Positions 37,123-46,327 are shown, counted from the stretch's first letter. The stretch is 64,000 nucleotides of DNA from [Eubacterium] yurii subsp. margaretiae ATCC 43715 (GCA_000146855.1 GL405246.1:1735438-1799437), one strand, 5' to 3'. Made by a program: numbers and translations. The notes: generated by a model not told the origin, from the letters alone.

Positions 37123-37938
37123 TCATTCAAGCTTATTCAACTTCAAGTGAACAACCAAGGTTCTATTCAACTTATCTGCAAAATACATATATATCCTTGT
37201 CTTAAGGCTAAGACCTTTGCAGTTTTTGAGTGCAGAGCCGAAAAATCCATCAACAGAAATCAATTTAGCACTACAAATATTTGCAAATTCACTTGGATTA
37301 TCAATACTAAAATACATCTTTGCACTTTTATTGCCTGTTTTTTGGACGTATTTATTTGCCAATTTCAATCCTGTTGAATTAGTTGCATCAAATACTATAT
37401 CAGCCTTAAGGAGTTTCTCTCTCATTCCTTTAATCATCTTAACAATCTTGTCTTCTTTGAAATATTGGAAAACTCCTGAAACTACAATCATAGTTGCTAA
37501 GGATACATCTACCTTACTTATCCAATCCAAAGTGAACATATCTCCTGCTATCAAATATTCATTTTCTCCACTTCCAAGCAATTCTTTTCTAACTTTTATT
37601 ACATCTTCCAAGTCAATCTGATAAAAATTAGCAGTCTTATTTCCTATGCGGTTATAAGCTGTTTCCAAGCCACAGCCTAAGAAAACTACATTGGAATTTT
37701 GATTTTCATTTAGAAATTTTCTTATCTTTTCGTCTATTGTGCACTGCCTGCAAACACTTGCCATATAAAAATACTCTGTAGTATTGCTTTGAATATTATT
37801 TTCAGGTATATACTTTTTCAAGGACAGTGCTTTTTCATCATAGAAAAAATTAGAAAAATTCTCAGATGCGTATATTCTTGCTACAAGCGGAATGTATAAT
37901 GTATCTTCCACGCCGCTTAGTATATTGTTCTTATCCAT
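37123..37938 (-). CDS. Class I methyltransferase, leucine carboxyl methyltransferase (LCM) family
   Basis: 271 residues. The SAM-binding motif is VVFLGCGLETAYNRIG (about 93-108), followed by YQIDLEDVIKVRKELLG and a later GVFQYFKEDKIVKMI, which fits the LCM/PPM family of O-methyltransferases. In Clostridia these stand-alone enzymes often act on polyketides or small acids, but the substrate cannot be read here. No signal peptide. AGGAGGTAGTAGT stands before the ATG. Confidence 0.75.
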   Translation of the reverse strand: MDKNNILSGVEDTLYIPLVARIYASENFSNFFYDEKALSLKKYIPENNIQSNTTEYFYMASVCRQCTIDEKIRKFLNENQNSNVVFLGCGLETAYNRIGNKTANFYQIDLEDVIKVRKELLGSGENEYLIAGDMFTLDWISKVDVSLATMIVVSGVFQYFKEDKIVKMIKGMREKLLKADIVFDATNSTGLKLANKYVQKTGNKSAKMYFSIDNPSEFANICSAKLISVDGFFGSALKNCKGLSLKTRIYMYFADKLNRTLVVHLKLNKLE

Positions 37939-38044
37939 ACTACTACCTCCTTTTCGTTAGGTCTTATGTAAAACTGATTTTTATTTCTATTTATACCGCA
38001 CCATAAAAAATATAAAACTCTGTATATTTTTAAATAAAAATATA

Positions 38045-38084
38045 AGGGCTTGTAAATGATGATAATTCACCTTTTACAAGCCCT
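38045..38084. terminator. Terminator-like stem shared with the XRE locus
   Basis: AGGGCTTGTAAA (38045-38056) pairs perfectly with TTTACAAGCCCT (38073-38084). The 3' flank ACAAGCCCTAAATAAAA recurs at 38850-38866, so the two hairpins are related. It lies between the GNAT and LCM genes. Confidence 0.55.
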
Positions 38085-38228
38085 AAATAAAATGAAGATA
38101 ATATCATTATAATTAATTTTTTTAAGCTTAGTATTTATACATATAATAACATTGCATAGTAATATACCCAATATTCATCGTAATCTCAAGTTGATGATTT
38201 TTGATTAATTTACTGATAAACAAGAGTC

Positions 38229-38699
38229 CTATTCACCTAAATATTTTATATAGATTTGGCATGGATTCCACTCATCCCACAAAGTCGGGAAACATTCCAG
38301 TTCCTTATATCCAACAGACATATAAAACTTATTGGTAATATCATACTCTTCATAGTGTCCCATTTCAACTGTCTTAACCTGAGAATATGTATATCCTAAT
38401 TTCTTTGCCATTTTTTCGTAGGCTTCATTTAATTTCCTTCCTATTCCCTGTCTATGATATTTTTTCTTTATCCCCATTACAAAAATATCTGCACAATCCT
38501 TGCTTGTCGCATTAAGCACAACAAATCCGACCGCCTCATCTCCAATAAAACAAGCTAAAAAAGGCTTATCCTTTGAATCATCTATATATTCTTGAGTACT
38601 TTCCGGCATTCCAAACCATTCAGGAAGACTATTTAGTATTTCTTCTGATATTTGTTCTTTTTCCTTTTTATCTACTATTTCCCTTATATTTAATTCCAT
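38229..38699 (-). CDS. GNAT-family N-acetyltransferase
   Basis: 156 residues in the GNAT fold. ADIFVMGIKKKYHRQGIGRKL (about 90-110) is the acetyl-CoA pyrophosphate-binding motif A (Q/RxxGxG/A), and TNKFYMSVGYKELE is motif B. The N-terminal WFGMPESTQEYIDDSK pattern occurs in a GNAT subgroup close to aminoglycoside or amine acetyltransferases. The substrate is not predictable. Single gene, own spacer on both sides. Confidence 0.85.
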   Translation of the reverse strand: MELNIREIVDKKEKEQISEEILNSLPEWFGMPESTQEYIDDSKDKPFLACFIGDEAVGFVVLNATSKDCADIFVMGIKKKYHRQGIGRKLNEAYEKMAKKLGYTYSQVKTVEMGHYEEYDITNKFYMSVGYKELECFPTLWDEWNPCQIYIKYLGE

Positions 38700-38774
38700 A
38701 ATTCCTCCAAGCTCGATTTTTTATCTACACTTTAATAGAAATATTATACAACTTTTTATGTATTAATTAAAGGC

Positions 38775-38859
38775 ATAAATAAGAGCTTGTATAAAGTTAA
38801 AGTTATAAATAAGAGCTTGTATAAAGTTAAAGTTATAATTTGCCTCATACAAGCCCTAA
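38775..38859 (-). terminator. Terminator with a tandemly duplicated arm
   Basis: A 30-base unit (ATAAATAAGAGCTTGTATAA plus AGTTAAAGTT) occurs twice in tandem at 38775-38804 and 38805-38834. Either copy's AGAGCTTGTAT can pair with ATACAAGCCCT at 38848-38858, giving two alternative hairpins after the XRE gene. Confidence 0.6.
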
Positions 38860-38876
38860 ATAAAACAGTTTTATTT

Positions 38877-39080
38877 TTAATCATTTGTAAATTCAAACAG
38901 TTCCTCGACGCTCACACCAAACACCTTTGCAATGTCCATCGCCAACTTTAAGGACGGATTATATTTTCCGCTTTCAAGGTGAACTATGGTCTCCCTTCGT
39001 GCATTTACCATATCTGCAAGTTCTGACTGTTTGTATTTAAATTTTTCCCTATATTCTTTTATCTTAGTCACAAGAGGCAT
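38877..39080 (-). CDS. XRE-family small DNA-binding regulator
   Basis: 67 residues, a single Cro/CI-type helix-turn-helix: KIKEYREKFKYKQSELADMV, then ARRETIVHLESGKYNPSLKLA and VFGVSVEELFEF. This compact type is usually paired with a membrane protein, as here: the preceding gene ends one base upstream. The partner may sense a signal or supply an activity the regulator controls. No known target. Confidence 0.9.
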   Translation of the reverse strand: MPLVTKIKEYREKFKYKQSELADMVNARRETIVHLESGKYNPSLKLAMDIAKVFGVSVEELFEFTND

Positions 39081-39081
39081 C

Positions 39082-39498
39082 TTAGACTCCTTTCGTGTCC
39101 ATTATTATAAAAAGGACAGTTCTAAATATTGAAATAGCAATTATAGCAATCATTATAATCCATCCGACAGCAGTTGTAGAAATAACATTTACATGACCTA
39201 AAATTCCGCTGATATATGCAGTTAACAGCATTACTACTGTAAAAATTTTAAGACATATGGCATCACATCTCATTAGATTTTTTTCTGCCAACTCATCCAT
39301 ATTTTCTCTTTTGTATTTTTTTACCCTCATATAGTGAAAGAACAATACTGCTAATAGCAACATCCCTAATGTACCTTGAAAATGACGATATTCAGGTCTC
39401 CAATCCTCCCTTGACCACATCCAATAATTACCTGCTAATAGTAATGCTATTACTATCTTAGTTGCTATTACCTCTCTAACAGATACTTTCTTATTCAT
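39082..39498 (-). CDS. Small four-helix membrane protein paired with the XRE regulator
   Basis: 138 residues with about four membrane helices (about 10-24, 44-58, 84-99 and 107-133) and a charged loop RVKKYKRENMDELAEKN. It resembles the small membrane proteins next to compact XRE regulators in many Firmicutes, but I cannot name a family with certainty. It is first in a two-gene operon; GGAGGTAATG overlaps the start. Confidence 0.6.
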   Translation of the reverse strand: MNKKVSVREVIATKIVIALLLAGNYWMWSREDWRPEYRHFQGTLGMLLLAVLFFHYMRVKKYKRENMDELAEKNLMRCDAICLKIFTVVMLLTAYISGILGHVNVISTTAVGWIIMIAIIAISIFRTVLFIIMDTKGV

Positions 39499-39981
39499 GA
39501 CATTACCTCCTTAGATTTTAAATAAAAGTTATATATTTTTAACTTGATGTTATAAATATAGCACATCTAAAAATTAATGTCAATAGTTTTTTGTTATAAA
39601 TATTTAACTTTTCTATTTCTTATAAGTCCATAAATTATAAAAGACTTGTCCTATCATCTGCTGATAATAAAACAAGTCTATTAATTTAACCTCATACTTT
39701 TACTAATAAAATTATATATATCATAAAATCAAATAAGACTACTTTAAAAACTTTATTACAACTATTATTCATAGCAAATTTTCATTATTCTACAAGACTT
39801 TAGTATTACACCTATATTTAATAGAACTATTGATAATATTTTTAAGAATATTGCATATAATGAAATAAATAATACTTTATTTCTATATATACACAATAAA
39901 TATCATCCATAGATTACTCTTGATAATAATATTGCCATATATGTTGAAATAAAAAATTTATAAACTATATTACACTTACTT
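39499..39981. other. AT-rich intergenic region
   Basis: About 480 bases between the membrane-protein promoter and the DUF6630 gene. No ORF with a ribosome site, no recognised RNA and no clear copy of repeat families A-C. Very AT-rich, with short runs such as GCATATAATGAAATAAATAA. Confidence 0.4.
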
Positions 39982-40494
39982 CTACATTAATTTAGCAAAA
40001 TTAAAGCGTCTACCTACCTTTGTAGCAAGTAGTGCCAGTTTTTGCAATGTTTTAAGTTTACATATAAACATCAGATAACTGTCACTATTTATATCCATAG
40101 CCCCTATGCAATAATTTTTTTCTCTCCATTTTCCATCTAAAACCCTACACCAAGTTGGGATATCATCGTTCTCATCAAGGCATTCTTCATATAGTTCCAG
40201 ATTATTTTTGTCAGCTAAGCCCTTCATTTGCCATACAAATTCGCTTAATTCATCCTTCCAGTCCAATTCAACGGCAAAGCCGCCTTCGAGTAGCTCATCA
40301 GCTATTGCAATCCAAGCAATAGTCTTAACATCCTCATCTTCATCTATTCCACGCTCATCATATCTTTCAGCATTTTCCTCAAAAAATCTGAGAGGATCAT
40401 CAAAACAAGCCTTCAACTTGGAAATAACATCCTCGTCATCTATAAGTAATTTTGCTATCTCCATATATGTTTTTTTATCTATAATATTTTTCAT
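39982..40494 (-). CDS. DUF6630 family protein
   Basis: 170 residues from the ATG at 40494, chosen because CAGGGAGA stands just upstream; a longer frame to 40581 would overlap the next gene and lacks a ribosome site. The acidic protein reads FFEENAERYDERGIDEDEDV and AIADELLEGGFAVELDWKDE, which I recognise as the DUF6630 pattern. It is cytoplasmic with no catalytic motif visible. It starts about 20 bases after the S66 peptidase gene and is probably co-transcribed. Confidence 0.7.
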   Translation of the reverse strand: MKNIIDKKTYMEIAKLLIDDEDVISKLKACFDDPLRFFEENAERYDERGIDEDEDVKTIAWIAIADELLEGGFAVELDWKDELSEFVWQMKGLADKNNLELYEECLDENDDIPTWCRVLDGKWREKNYCIGAMDINSDSYLMFICKLKTLQKLALLATKVGRRFNFAKLM

Positions 40495-40514
40495 AATCAA
40501 ATCTCCCTGATTTT

Positions 40515-41543
40515 TTAGTAGAATCTTATTACTTCTTCCTTCGCATCTACTATTGCCCTTACTCCAAAAGGTATGATACATCTTGGTGTGGAATGTCCTG
40601 AATTAATATTATAGACTATTGACAAATCGCAGGCAGAAAGTTCTTCCAGCAAAATCTCCTTATATTCGTCATAATAAGTGTCATCTTGAGGTTTTCCCAC
40701 CAAAAGTCCGGAAATTACATCAAATATCCCATACTCTTTTAAGGCTCTAATCATTTTTTTGTAAAAAGATGGCTCAGGTCTATTTTCGCTTGTTTCAAGG
40801 AATAGAATCTTATCTTTCCACTGCTCCAAACTTGGAAAAATCTCATATTTTTGGCATAGGGATACAGTATCTTCAAATCTGTAATTTTCAAAGATATTAA
40901 AGATAGTCTCTATACAGCCTCCTAAAATCTCCCCTTCAAAAATCGCCTTTCCTTTTATAAGCTCAAAGCCATTATTAGAGTAACTCTCCATTTTCTTGCC
41001 TATAGCTGCCTCACTGAAGTCCTCTCTCTCCTTATACCAAACATCACTTGGACGTATTTCACTTATCTTACCTGTAGTAATTAATTCTTCAAAATATTTT
41101 TTCGTATATGGTAGCATATCACTTGAAAGCTCGCAGACATCAGGCAAAAAAGCCTGTCCATAGAAAGTTTTAATCCCTAATTTATTTAACATAAGATGAT
41201 TTATAGTGGTATCTGAAAATCCAAGGAAGATTTTCTGTTTTACAGAATTTTTAAGCTCTTCTTTATCAAATAAGTATGGCAAGAGTCTATATGTGTCTTC
41301 TCCTCCGATAGCACATAAAATCATATCAATAGAGTCATCTTCAAAGGCTGAAATCAAATCCTCAGCTCTGCACTTTGGATTGTCCCTGATAAAGTCCATA
41401 CCCTTTAGTGCGTGTGGTAAAAACTCAAGCTCTATACCATAGTCGCTTATTCTTTTCTTTCCTATTTCAAGCTCATGTTTGATGAAATCTTCTCCAAGAA
41501 TACCACTTGACAAACTTACAATTCCAATCTTTTTTACCTTCAT
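40515..41543 (-). CDS. S66-family serine peptidase (LD-carboxypeptidase/MccF type)
   Basis: 342 residues with the S66 layout: N-terminal KKIGIVSLSSG, the first-domain CAIGGEDTYRLL, nucleophile Ser110 in LGFSDTT, a Glu in LFLETSE and the catalytic His in NSGHSTPRC near residue 318. S66 enzymes either trim the D-Ala from murein tetrapeptides or, like MccF, cleave microcin C-type antibiotics. FSDTT and the spacing resemble the MccF-like cytoplasmic subgroup. No signal peptide. Which role applies cannot be decided from sequence. Confidence 0.88.
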   Translation of the reverse strand: MKVKKIGIVSLSSGILGEDFIKHELEIGKKRISDYGIELEFLPHALKGMDFIRDNPKCRAEDLISAFEDDSIDMILCAIGGEDTYRLLPYLFDKEELKNSVKQKIFLGFSDTTINHLMLNKLGIKTFYGQAFLPDVCELSSDMLPYTKKYFEELITTGKISEIRPSDVWYKEREDFSEAAIGKKMESYSNNGFELIKGKAIFEGEILGGCIETIFNIFENYRFEDTVSLCQKYEIFPSLEQWKDKILFLETSENRPEPSFYKKMIRALKEYGIFDVISGLLVGKPQDDTYYDEYKEILLEELSACDLSIVYNINSGHSTPRCIIPFGVRAIVDAKEEVIRFY

Positions 41544-41644
41544 AATATCATCCTCCTATTTCCTATATTAGTATTAGTCCTTAAGTTTATAGATAGATAC
41601 ACTCTTTACTACTTAATTATTCAATTTCAATTAAGTCTTAAAAC

Positions 41645-41772
41645 TAATACCAAGCTCTATTTTAACTATGGATTTTATACTTGTGATAGTCTTTAGCATA
41701 TCTTGTGCTACTAAAATTTTAGTTGACATTTTTTTATAGAATAATCCATCACTCTATTAGATTTTAGTATAA
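41645..41772 (-). repeat. MITE-like repeat family A, reverse copy
   Basis: Begins TAATACCAAGCTCTATTTTA, continues ACTATGGATTTTATACTTGT and ends ATTAGATTTTAGTATAAT, the reverse arrangement of 2474-2600. The interior has diverged. Confidence 0.6.
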
Positions 41773-41797
41773 TATATTAATTCTCGCAATTCTTATT

Positions 41798-41915
41798 TAA
41801 TACTAAAAACCTTTTAAATCAACATATACGTACTATAATTACAAAGTGTATATAATTTAATAGCAAATCACAATATCAAATATTTTACATGACTTATTAA
41901 ACGAAGATTAGTATA
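41798..41915 (-). repeat. MITE-like repeat family B, degenerate reverse copy
   Basis: Starts AATACTAAAAACCTTTTAAA and ends CGAAGATTAGTATAA, the inverted ends of family B. The interior is only loosely similar to 2810-2928. It abuts the family A copy at 41645-41772. Confidence 0.45.
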
Positions 41916-41938
41916 ATATCTTTTTAAAAAATAAAAAA

Positions 41939-41966
41939 ACTGCTCTACCATAATTGATAGAACAGT
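41939..41966 (-). terminator. Terminator of the large SLH gene
   Basis: On the minus strand ACTGTTCTATCA pairs with TGGTAGAGCAGT (with G-T wobbles) and runs into TTTTTTTATTTTTT. It lies about 50 bases after the SLH stop codon. Confidence 0.8.
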
Positions 41967-42017
41967 CTTCTTATTTAGAATTATATTTTTTCTATGATAT
42001 ACTAAATTGTATTGTCA

Positions 42018-44384
42018 TTACTCTACTATATTTGCAAATATTGTAGCTAATTGCTCTCTTGTCAAATTGTCGTTTACACTTATCTTATTATTAGCGCCCT
42101 TTACTATTCCCTTTTCTACTAAGGCTGACACATATCCTAATGCCCAATTTGGCACTGAATCTACATCCTTGTATTTCGACAATACTTCCTTTGCCTTAGT
42201 TTGATTTAAAGGTTCAACTCCCTTGAATTTAGCTATTGCTACGAAAAGTTCAGCTCTTGTAATATCGCTTTGAGGTCTAAAATTACCTTTTGAATCAGGA
42301 GTGAATATTTTGTTTTCTAATACAGTTTGAACAGCTTTTGCATACCATTTGTTATTATTTACATCTGATACAGCTACCTTTGTTTGTGCTTTTTCTCCGA
42401 TTATATTAGCTATTACTTGAGCAACTTCAGCTCTTGTCACGCTTTTCTTAGGCATGAAGTTTCCTTTGTTTCCTTGCATTATGCCTTTTTGCACAACTTT
42501 TACTACTGCTTCTTTACTCCAAGTAATTTTATCTGTATCTTTAAGTGAGTTTACCTTTGTTTCAGCTTCTTTTGTAGTCATTTTATCTGAAACTTTCACT
42601 TCTTTTGATACATCTTCTTGTGTTTTACTTGTTTGTAATTTTTCTTCTACCTTATTTTGAACCTTTTCTTGTTTTACATCTTTTGTTTGAGCTTGAGAAG
42701 GTATTTGAGCAATTTTTTGCTCAGATTTTGCTTTTGATGACGTACTACCGCCACCGCCTCCTCCGCCACCACCGGACGTGCTTGATTTACCACTTGATGA
42801 TGAACCACCGCCTGATGAGCTTGAACTGCTGTTTTTATCATTTTTATTTGAGTTGTCTTTGCTATCCTTATCTTTTGAATCTGATTTCTTTTCAGAATCT
42901 TTCGCCTTGTCCGGCTCTTTTGCTTTGTCCGGCTCTTTCGCCTTATCTGGATTTTGAGCTTTGTCAGGTTCTTGTGCTTTATCCGGATCCTTTGACTTAT
43001 CAGGTTCTTGTGATTTTTCCGGTTCTTGCTTATTCTCAGAATCTTTATTATTTTCAGGTTTTGGAGGCTCTTGAGGATTTTCTGGTTGAGGTACTATTGG
43101 AGGTGTTGGACCTACAGGTGTTTCTTCCTCTTCTTTAGCCTCTTTCAAATCTTCTTTTACTACTTTTACAGTTACACTTGCTGTCTTATCTAACGAAGTT
43201 GTTGCTGTTATTACAGTCTCACCCTTTGCTACTGCAGTTACTGTTCCTTTATTATCAACAGTTGCAACATTTGCTTTTGATGATGTCCAAGTTATGCTAT
43301 CGTTGTATTGGTCAGGTGATATTATAAGTTGCACATCTGTTGTTGCTGTCGTCATCAGCATAGTATCTGTAGTTACCCTAATATCACTTATTTTTCCGTA
43401 GTCTTCATATTTAGCTGTAACTTTTACATCGCTATTAGGCATTGTAAAGCTTGCGTTTGTACTTGATGTAGGATTTGTTATTACTATATCGTCATTACTT
43501 TCCCACCTTACAAATTTCTTTCCTGCCAAAGTTGGTGCATTAAGTTTTATCTCTTCACCGTTTTTTGCAGAAATCTTATCTGATGAACCGCCTTCTACGG
43601 TAACATCAAATTCACGTTGCTCAAGTTTAAGGAATATATATCCCTTAAATTGAATATTTCTAACCGGTCCAGGTTTTGCATTACTATAAGTTGTTTTATT
43701 ATAACTTAATATCAGTGTAACAGGACCATCTTCTACAAGTTTATCATAATTGTTAATTTTTATTTTTGAAGAATTGCTATTATCTATGCCACCTTTTATC
43801 TCTCTTATTTGTAGCGAAGGATCTGTACTAACACTAATCATAGCATCTGTACTTACAGCGAGCATAGCATCTGTACTTACGGCTACAGCCTCTCCGTTAA
43901 TTTTTATTGGAACATCAATTATATCTTTTTTTATAATCTTATCTAAGTGTACATCTTGCACTATAGTTTCAATCTTTTGACTTCCTTGTCTGGCTTCATT
44001 AGACATTGAACTTAAAACAACTGAATTTCTTGATTTAAGTTCAACTTTAGTTAAATTGGGCAATACATATATTGCTTGTTTTAATTCATCAACGTTTATA
44101 CTATCTGCTTTAATACTTAAAGTCTTAAGATTTCTAAATTCTGCAAGTTTTCCTATCCCACGTATACTTCCTTTATCAGGTGCTGATAAGTAAAGTTCTT
44201 CAGCATTTTTATACTGATTAACAAATTCATCACTAATCTCTGTAATACCTTCTGCTTTAACAACTTTACCTTGCTCTGATTGACTTACAACTACTGTATC
44301 GGCGTAAGAAGTTGTAGGCACATAAGCCATAGGCAGTATCAAGGCAAACGCAAGTGCGAAAGCCAATGCTTTTTTTCTTAACAT
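42018..44384 (-). CDS. Large S-layer protein with Big2, repeat-domain and C-terminal SLH modules
   Basis: 788 residues from ATG 44384, preferred because GGAGGG lies 4 bases upstream; a further ATG at 44396 overlaps that ribosome site. Signal peptide MLRKKALAF to SYA. Then a leucine-rich-like region (about 60-115), a triplicated AVSTDAM stretch, a bacterial-repeat module with FVRWESNDD and FTMPNSDVKVTAKYED, a Big2 domain (SITWTSSKANVATVDNKGTV), a long Pro/Lys/Asp linker of EPDKAK repeats and a Ser/Gly-rich stretch. Three SLH modules close it (about 625-785; TRAEVAQVIANIIGE, ITRAELFVAIAKF, LTREQLATIFANI). Opposite order to the SLH protein at 124-2244. Wall-anchored; partner unknown. Confidence 0.88.
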   Translation of the reverse strand: MLRKKALAFALAFALILPMAYVPTTSYADTVVVSQSEQGKVVKAEGITEISDEFVNQYKNAEELYLSAPDKGSIRGIGKLAEFRNLKTLSIKADSINVDELKQAIYVLPNLTKVELKSRNSVVLSSMSNEARQGSQKIETIVQDVHLDKIIKKDIIDVPIKINGEAVAVSTDAMLAVSTDAMISVSTDPSLQIREIKGGIDNSNSSKIKINNYDKLVEDGPVTLILSYNKTTYSNAKPGPVRNIQFKGYIFLKLEQREFDVTVEGGSSDKISAKNGEEIKLNAPTLAGKKFVRWESNDDIVITNPTSSTNASFTMPNSDVKVTAKYEDYGKISDIRVTTDTMLMTTATTDVQLIISPDQYNDSITWTSSKANVATVDNKGTVTAVAKGETVITATTSLDKTASVTVKVVKEDLKEAKEEEETPVGPTPPIVPQPENPQEPPKPENNKDSENKQEPEKSQEPDKSKDPDKAQEPDKAQNPDKAKEPDKAKEPDKAKDSEKKSDSKDKDSKDNSNKNDKNSSSSSSGGGSSSSGKSSTSGGGGGGGGGSTSSKAKSEQKIAQIPSQAQTKDVKQEKVQNKVEEKLQTSKTQEDVSKEVKVSDKMTTKEAETKVNSLKDTDKITWSKEAVVKVVQKGIMQGNKGNFMPKKSVTRAEVAQVIANIIGEKAQTKVAVSDVNNNKWYAKAVQTVLENKIFTPDSKGNFRPQSDITRAELFVAIAKFKGVEPLNQTKAKEVLSKYKDVDSVPNWALGYVSALVEKGIVKGANNKISVNDNLTREQLATIFANIVE

Positions 44385-44859
44385 AAATCCCTCCATGTTT
44401 TTGAAATAATATATGCAATACCTATTTTATAAAATTAGTGGAAAATAATATAAGGTATTTTGAACTACTCTTTAGTATCCTTCCTAAATTATAGTTCAAA
44501 GAAATAAGACTAAAAGACTATTTATTTCGCATATATTTTATTTGTTAATGAATGTTTTTTGTAATTTACTGATTCTTATTATACCATAAAAAAACAGAAA
44601 ATAACAAAAAAGCAAAAATTTTTAGGTATTTTTTCCTACTTGTTTATTATCTAATACCTAAAAGCTATTAAACTATTATATTAACTTGCTTTTTTAATTA
44701 AATTGAAAGTAAATTAATATTAAACTGATATGTATATCGTCATTTGTTAAAAATGATTTAGTTTTTTAGTCCTATTTTTTATATTTAATTATAATGATTA
44801 CAAATAGATAATTTTACTTAATAATATAGCTATAAGCGATAAAAATTCAAACTAAGATT
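44385..44859. other. Intergenic region upstream of the large SLH gene
   Basis: Together with the repeats that follow, about 850 bases lack a gene. This part holds the SLH promoter region and leader, AT-rich with runs such as TTATACCATAAAAAAACAG. No confident -35/-10 pair was assigned and no RNA motif recognised. Confidence 0.4.
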
Positions 44860-44993
44860 TATACTAAAATCTAATAGAATAATAGAATTATTTTATAAAA
44901 AATATTACAATAAAATTTATTAACAAAAGATATGCTAAAAGGTATCGCAAGGATAGGATTGATAAAATCCTTAGTTTAAATAGAGTTTAGACT
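44860..44993 (+). repeat. MITE-like repeat family A, diverged forward copy
   Basis: Begins TATACTAAAATCTAATAGAA, continues with TTATTTTATAAAAAAT and ends CTTAGTTTAAATAGAGTTTA, aligning with 57676-57800 at both ends and at the TGCTAAAAGGTATC interior marker. Confidence 0.65.
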
Positions 44994-45048
44994 TATATTA
45001 ATACTAAAGTTCTCTAAGAATTAAAAAAATACTATAGTTTTTAAGAAA

Positions 45049-45169
45049 TAATACTAAAAACCTATTAAATAGCCATATAATTGCATTACTACAAAATTTC
45101 TGAAAATCTATAAAATGAATAAAGTCATTTAGAATAAATGCTTGGTAATATCAATGGTGATTAGCATAA
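45049..45169 (-). repeat. MITE-like repeat family B, reverse copy
   Basis: Starts AATACTAAAAACCTATTAAA and ends AATGGTGATTAGCATAA, the complement of the AATACTAATCACCATT end of family B. The interior is diverged. Confidence 0.5.
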
Positions 45170-45179
45170 GATAAAAAAA

Positions 45180-45203
45180 TGCAGCTCTTATTAAAGAACT
45201 GCA
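45180..45203 (-). terminator. Terminator of the DUF4180/YgjV operon
   Basis: TGCAG...CTGCA with an inner TCTT/AAGA pairing; on the minus strand it runs into TTTTTTT, 49 bases after the DUF4180 stop. Confidence 0.75.
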
Positions 45204-45251
45204 ATATTATATAGCAAAACCTATGCAATACTAAATTCACGCTTGCAAGTA

Positions 45252-45620
45252 TTAGTTATCTTTTAACATCTTTAAAGCCATAGTTTCATCTTCAACAAAA
45301 AATATATCTTTTCCGCTATTGCACTCATAGATAAAATCCCTCAATGCCTTGCTGTCATACTTTGAAAAATCACCTATAATAGCTAATTTCATATTGTAAT
45401 TTACAACCTTTTGTAGTATATTTCCAGCTATTTTGTTGCTTAGAATGAAAAAATCTTCAGTCAAATTATCCTTGTCTATTATAACTTTACTTAGTCCTAT
45501 ATCATAAGCTATAGTCATCAACATATCGAGCATTGACTGTTCATCTCTTATCAGTATTTTACCATCTTCCAAACGTACTACAAAAGGCTTATCGTCATTA
45601 TTTATAATCCTATAATTCAT
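45252..45620 (-). CDS. DUF4180 domain protein
   Basis: 122 residues matching DUF4180: GKILIRDEQSMLDMLMTIAY, KVIIDKDNLTEDFFILSNKIAG and a C-terminal NYNMKLAIIGDFSKY followed by DIFFVEDETMAL. The fold is probably alpha/beta and related to STAS-like proteins; no enzymatic residues are visible. It follows a YgjV-type membrane protein by 13 bases on the same strand. Function unknown. Confidence 0.8.
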   Translation of the reverse strand: MNYRIINNDDKPFVVRLEDGKILIRDEQSMLDMLMTIAYDIGLSKVIIDKDNLTEDFFILSNKIAGNILQKVVNYNMKLAIIGDFSKYDSKALRDFIYECNSGKDIFFVEDETMALKMLKDN

Positions 45621-45633
45621 AATATCCTCTTCT

Positions 45634-46173
45634 TTAATTGCTTTCTACTACCCTATCTCCATCCAATGCTTTCAATCCAAATCTCATAATGGAAACAATG
45701 ATTGAAATTATTGTAATGCTCTCATTTATTACTCCACCCCATGATCCGAATATAATATCATAGATAAGACAACATGGTGAATTGATAAAGAGATTGTTAA
45801 TACGAATAATCTTCGCATTATTAGTCCAGCATGCCAAAGTACCTGAAATGGCTCCAAGTCCCGGTAAAATACTAACAGGTCCGTCCCATGTCATAATCGT
45901 TAGGATTACAATAATCGCAGAGAAGATAATAGCCCATCCGTTCCACCTTACCCATTCCCACTTTTCATAGCGAGTAAGCATGATATTTCTAACTACAAGA
46001 ACAGCAAGACTCATACAACCGGAATAAGCACCAAGCAAACCAAGCTGTACACCAAAGACAAAGCAACCTGCAATCTGCATAAAAAACAACATCTTATTAG
46101 ATTTGACCTGATAAGACATCATAAAGAAAAATACTCCAACAAAACCGATGATTTGAATTATCAAATCTTTCAT
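45634..46173 (-). CDS. YgjV-family inner-membrane protein
   Basis: 179 residues with six to seven membrane helices and the YgjV pattern: IGFVGVFFFMMSYQVKSNKMLFF... at the N-terminus, then FVFGVQLGLLGAYSGC and a C-terminal NESITIISIIVSIMRF. Function is unknown in any organism; the fold resembles SWEET/PQ-loop-like small transporters. First gene of a two-gene unit with the DUF4180 protein. Confidence 0.8.
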   Translation of the reverse strand: MKDLIIQIIGFVGVFFFMMSYQVKSNKMLFFMQIAGCFVFGVQLGLLGAYSGCMSLAVLVVRNIMLTRYEKWEWVRWNGWAIIFSAIIVILTIMTWDGPVSILPGLGAISGTLACWTNNAKIIRINNLFINSPCCLIYDIIFGSWGGVINESITIISIIVSIMRFGLKALDGDRVVESN

Positions 46174-46283
46174 TACTCAATACCCCTTAATAATAAAATT
46201 TTAAAATCATAATTGCAATATCATACTGTATATAATATAGCACTTTTATTAATCCTAATCAATAGTCTTGTTTACTTAATTTC

Positions 46284-46315
46284 AGTATCAGTATATAAGG
46301 CACTACACTGATACT
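46284..46315. other. Perfect 9-bp inverted repeat
   Basis: AGTATCAGT (46284-46292) and ACTGATACT (46307-46315) around 14 bases, just downstream of the 46328 gene. There is no T run, so it may be a weak terminator or a binding site. Confidence 0.35.
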
Positions 46316-46327
46316 ACATATGAAGAA

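Noticed and set aside
42895..43080. CRISPR-like regular repeats in the SLH linker region
   Set aside because: The units are about 18-21 bases, in frame, encode EPDKAK-type hexamers and have no spacers.
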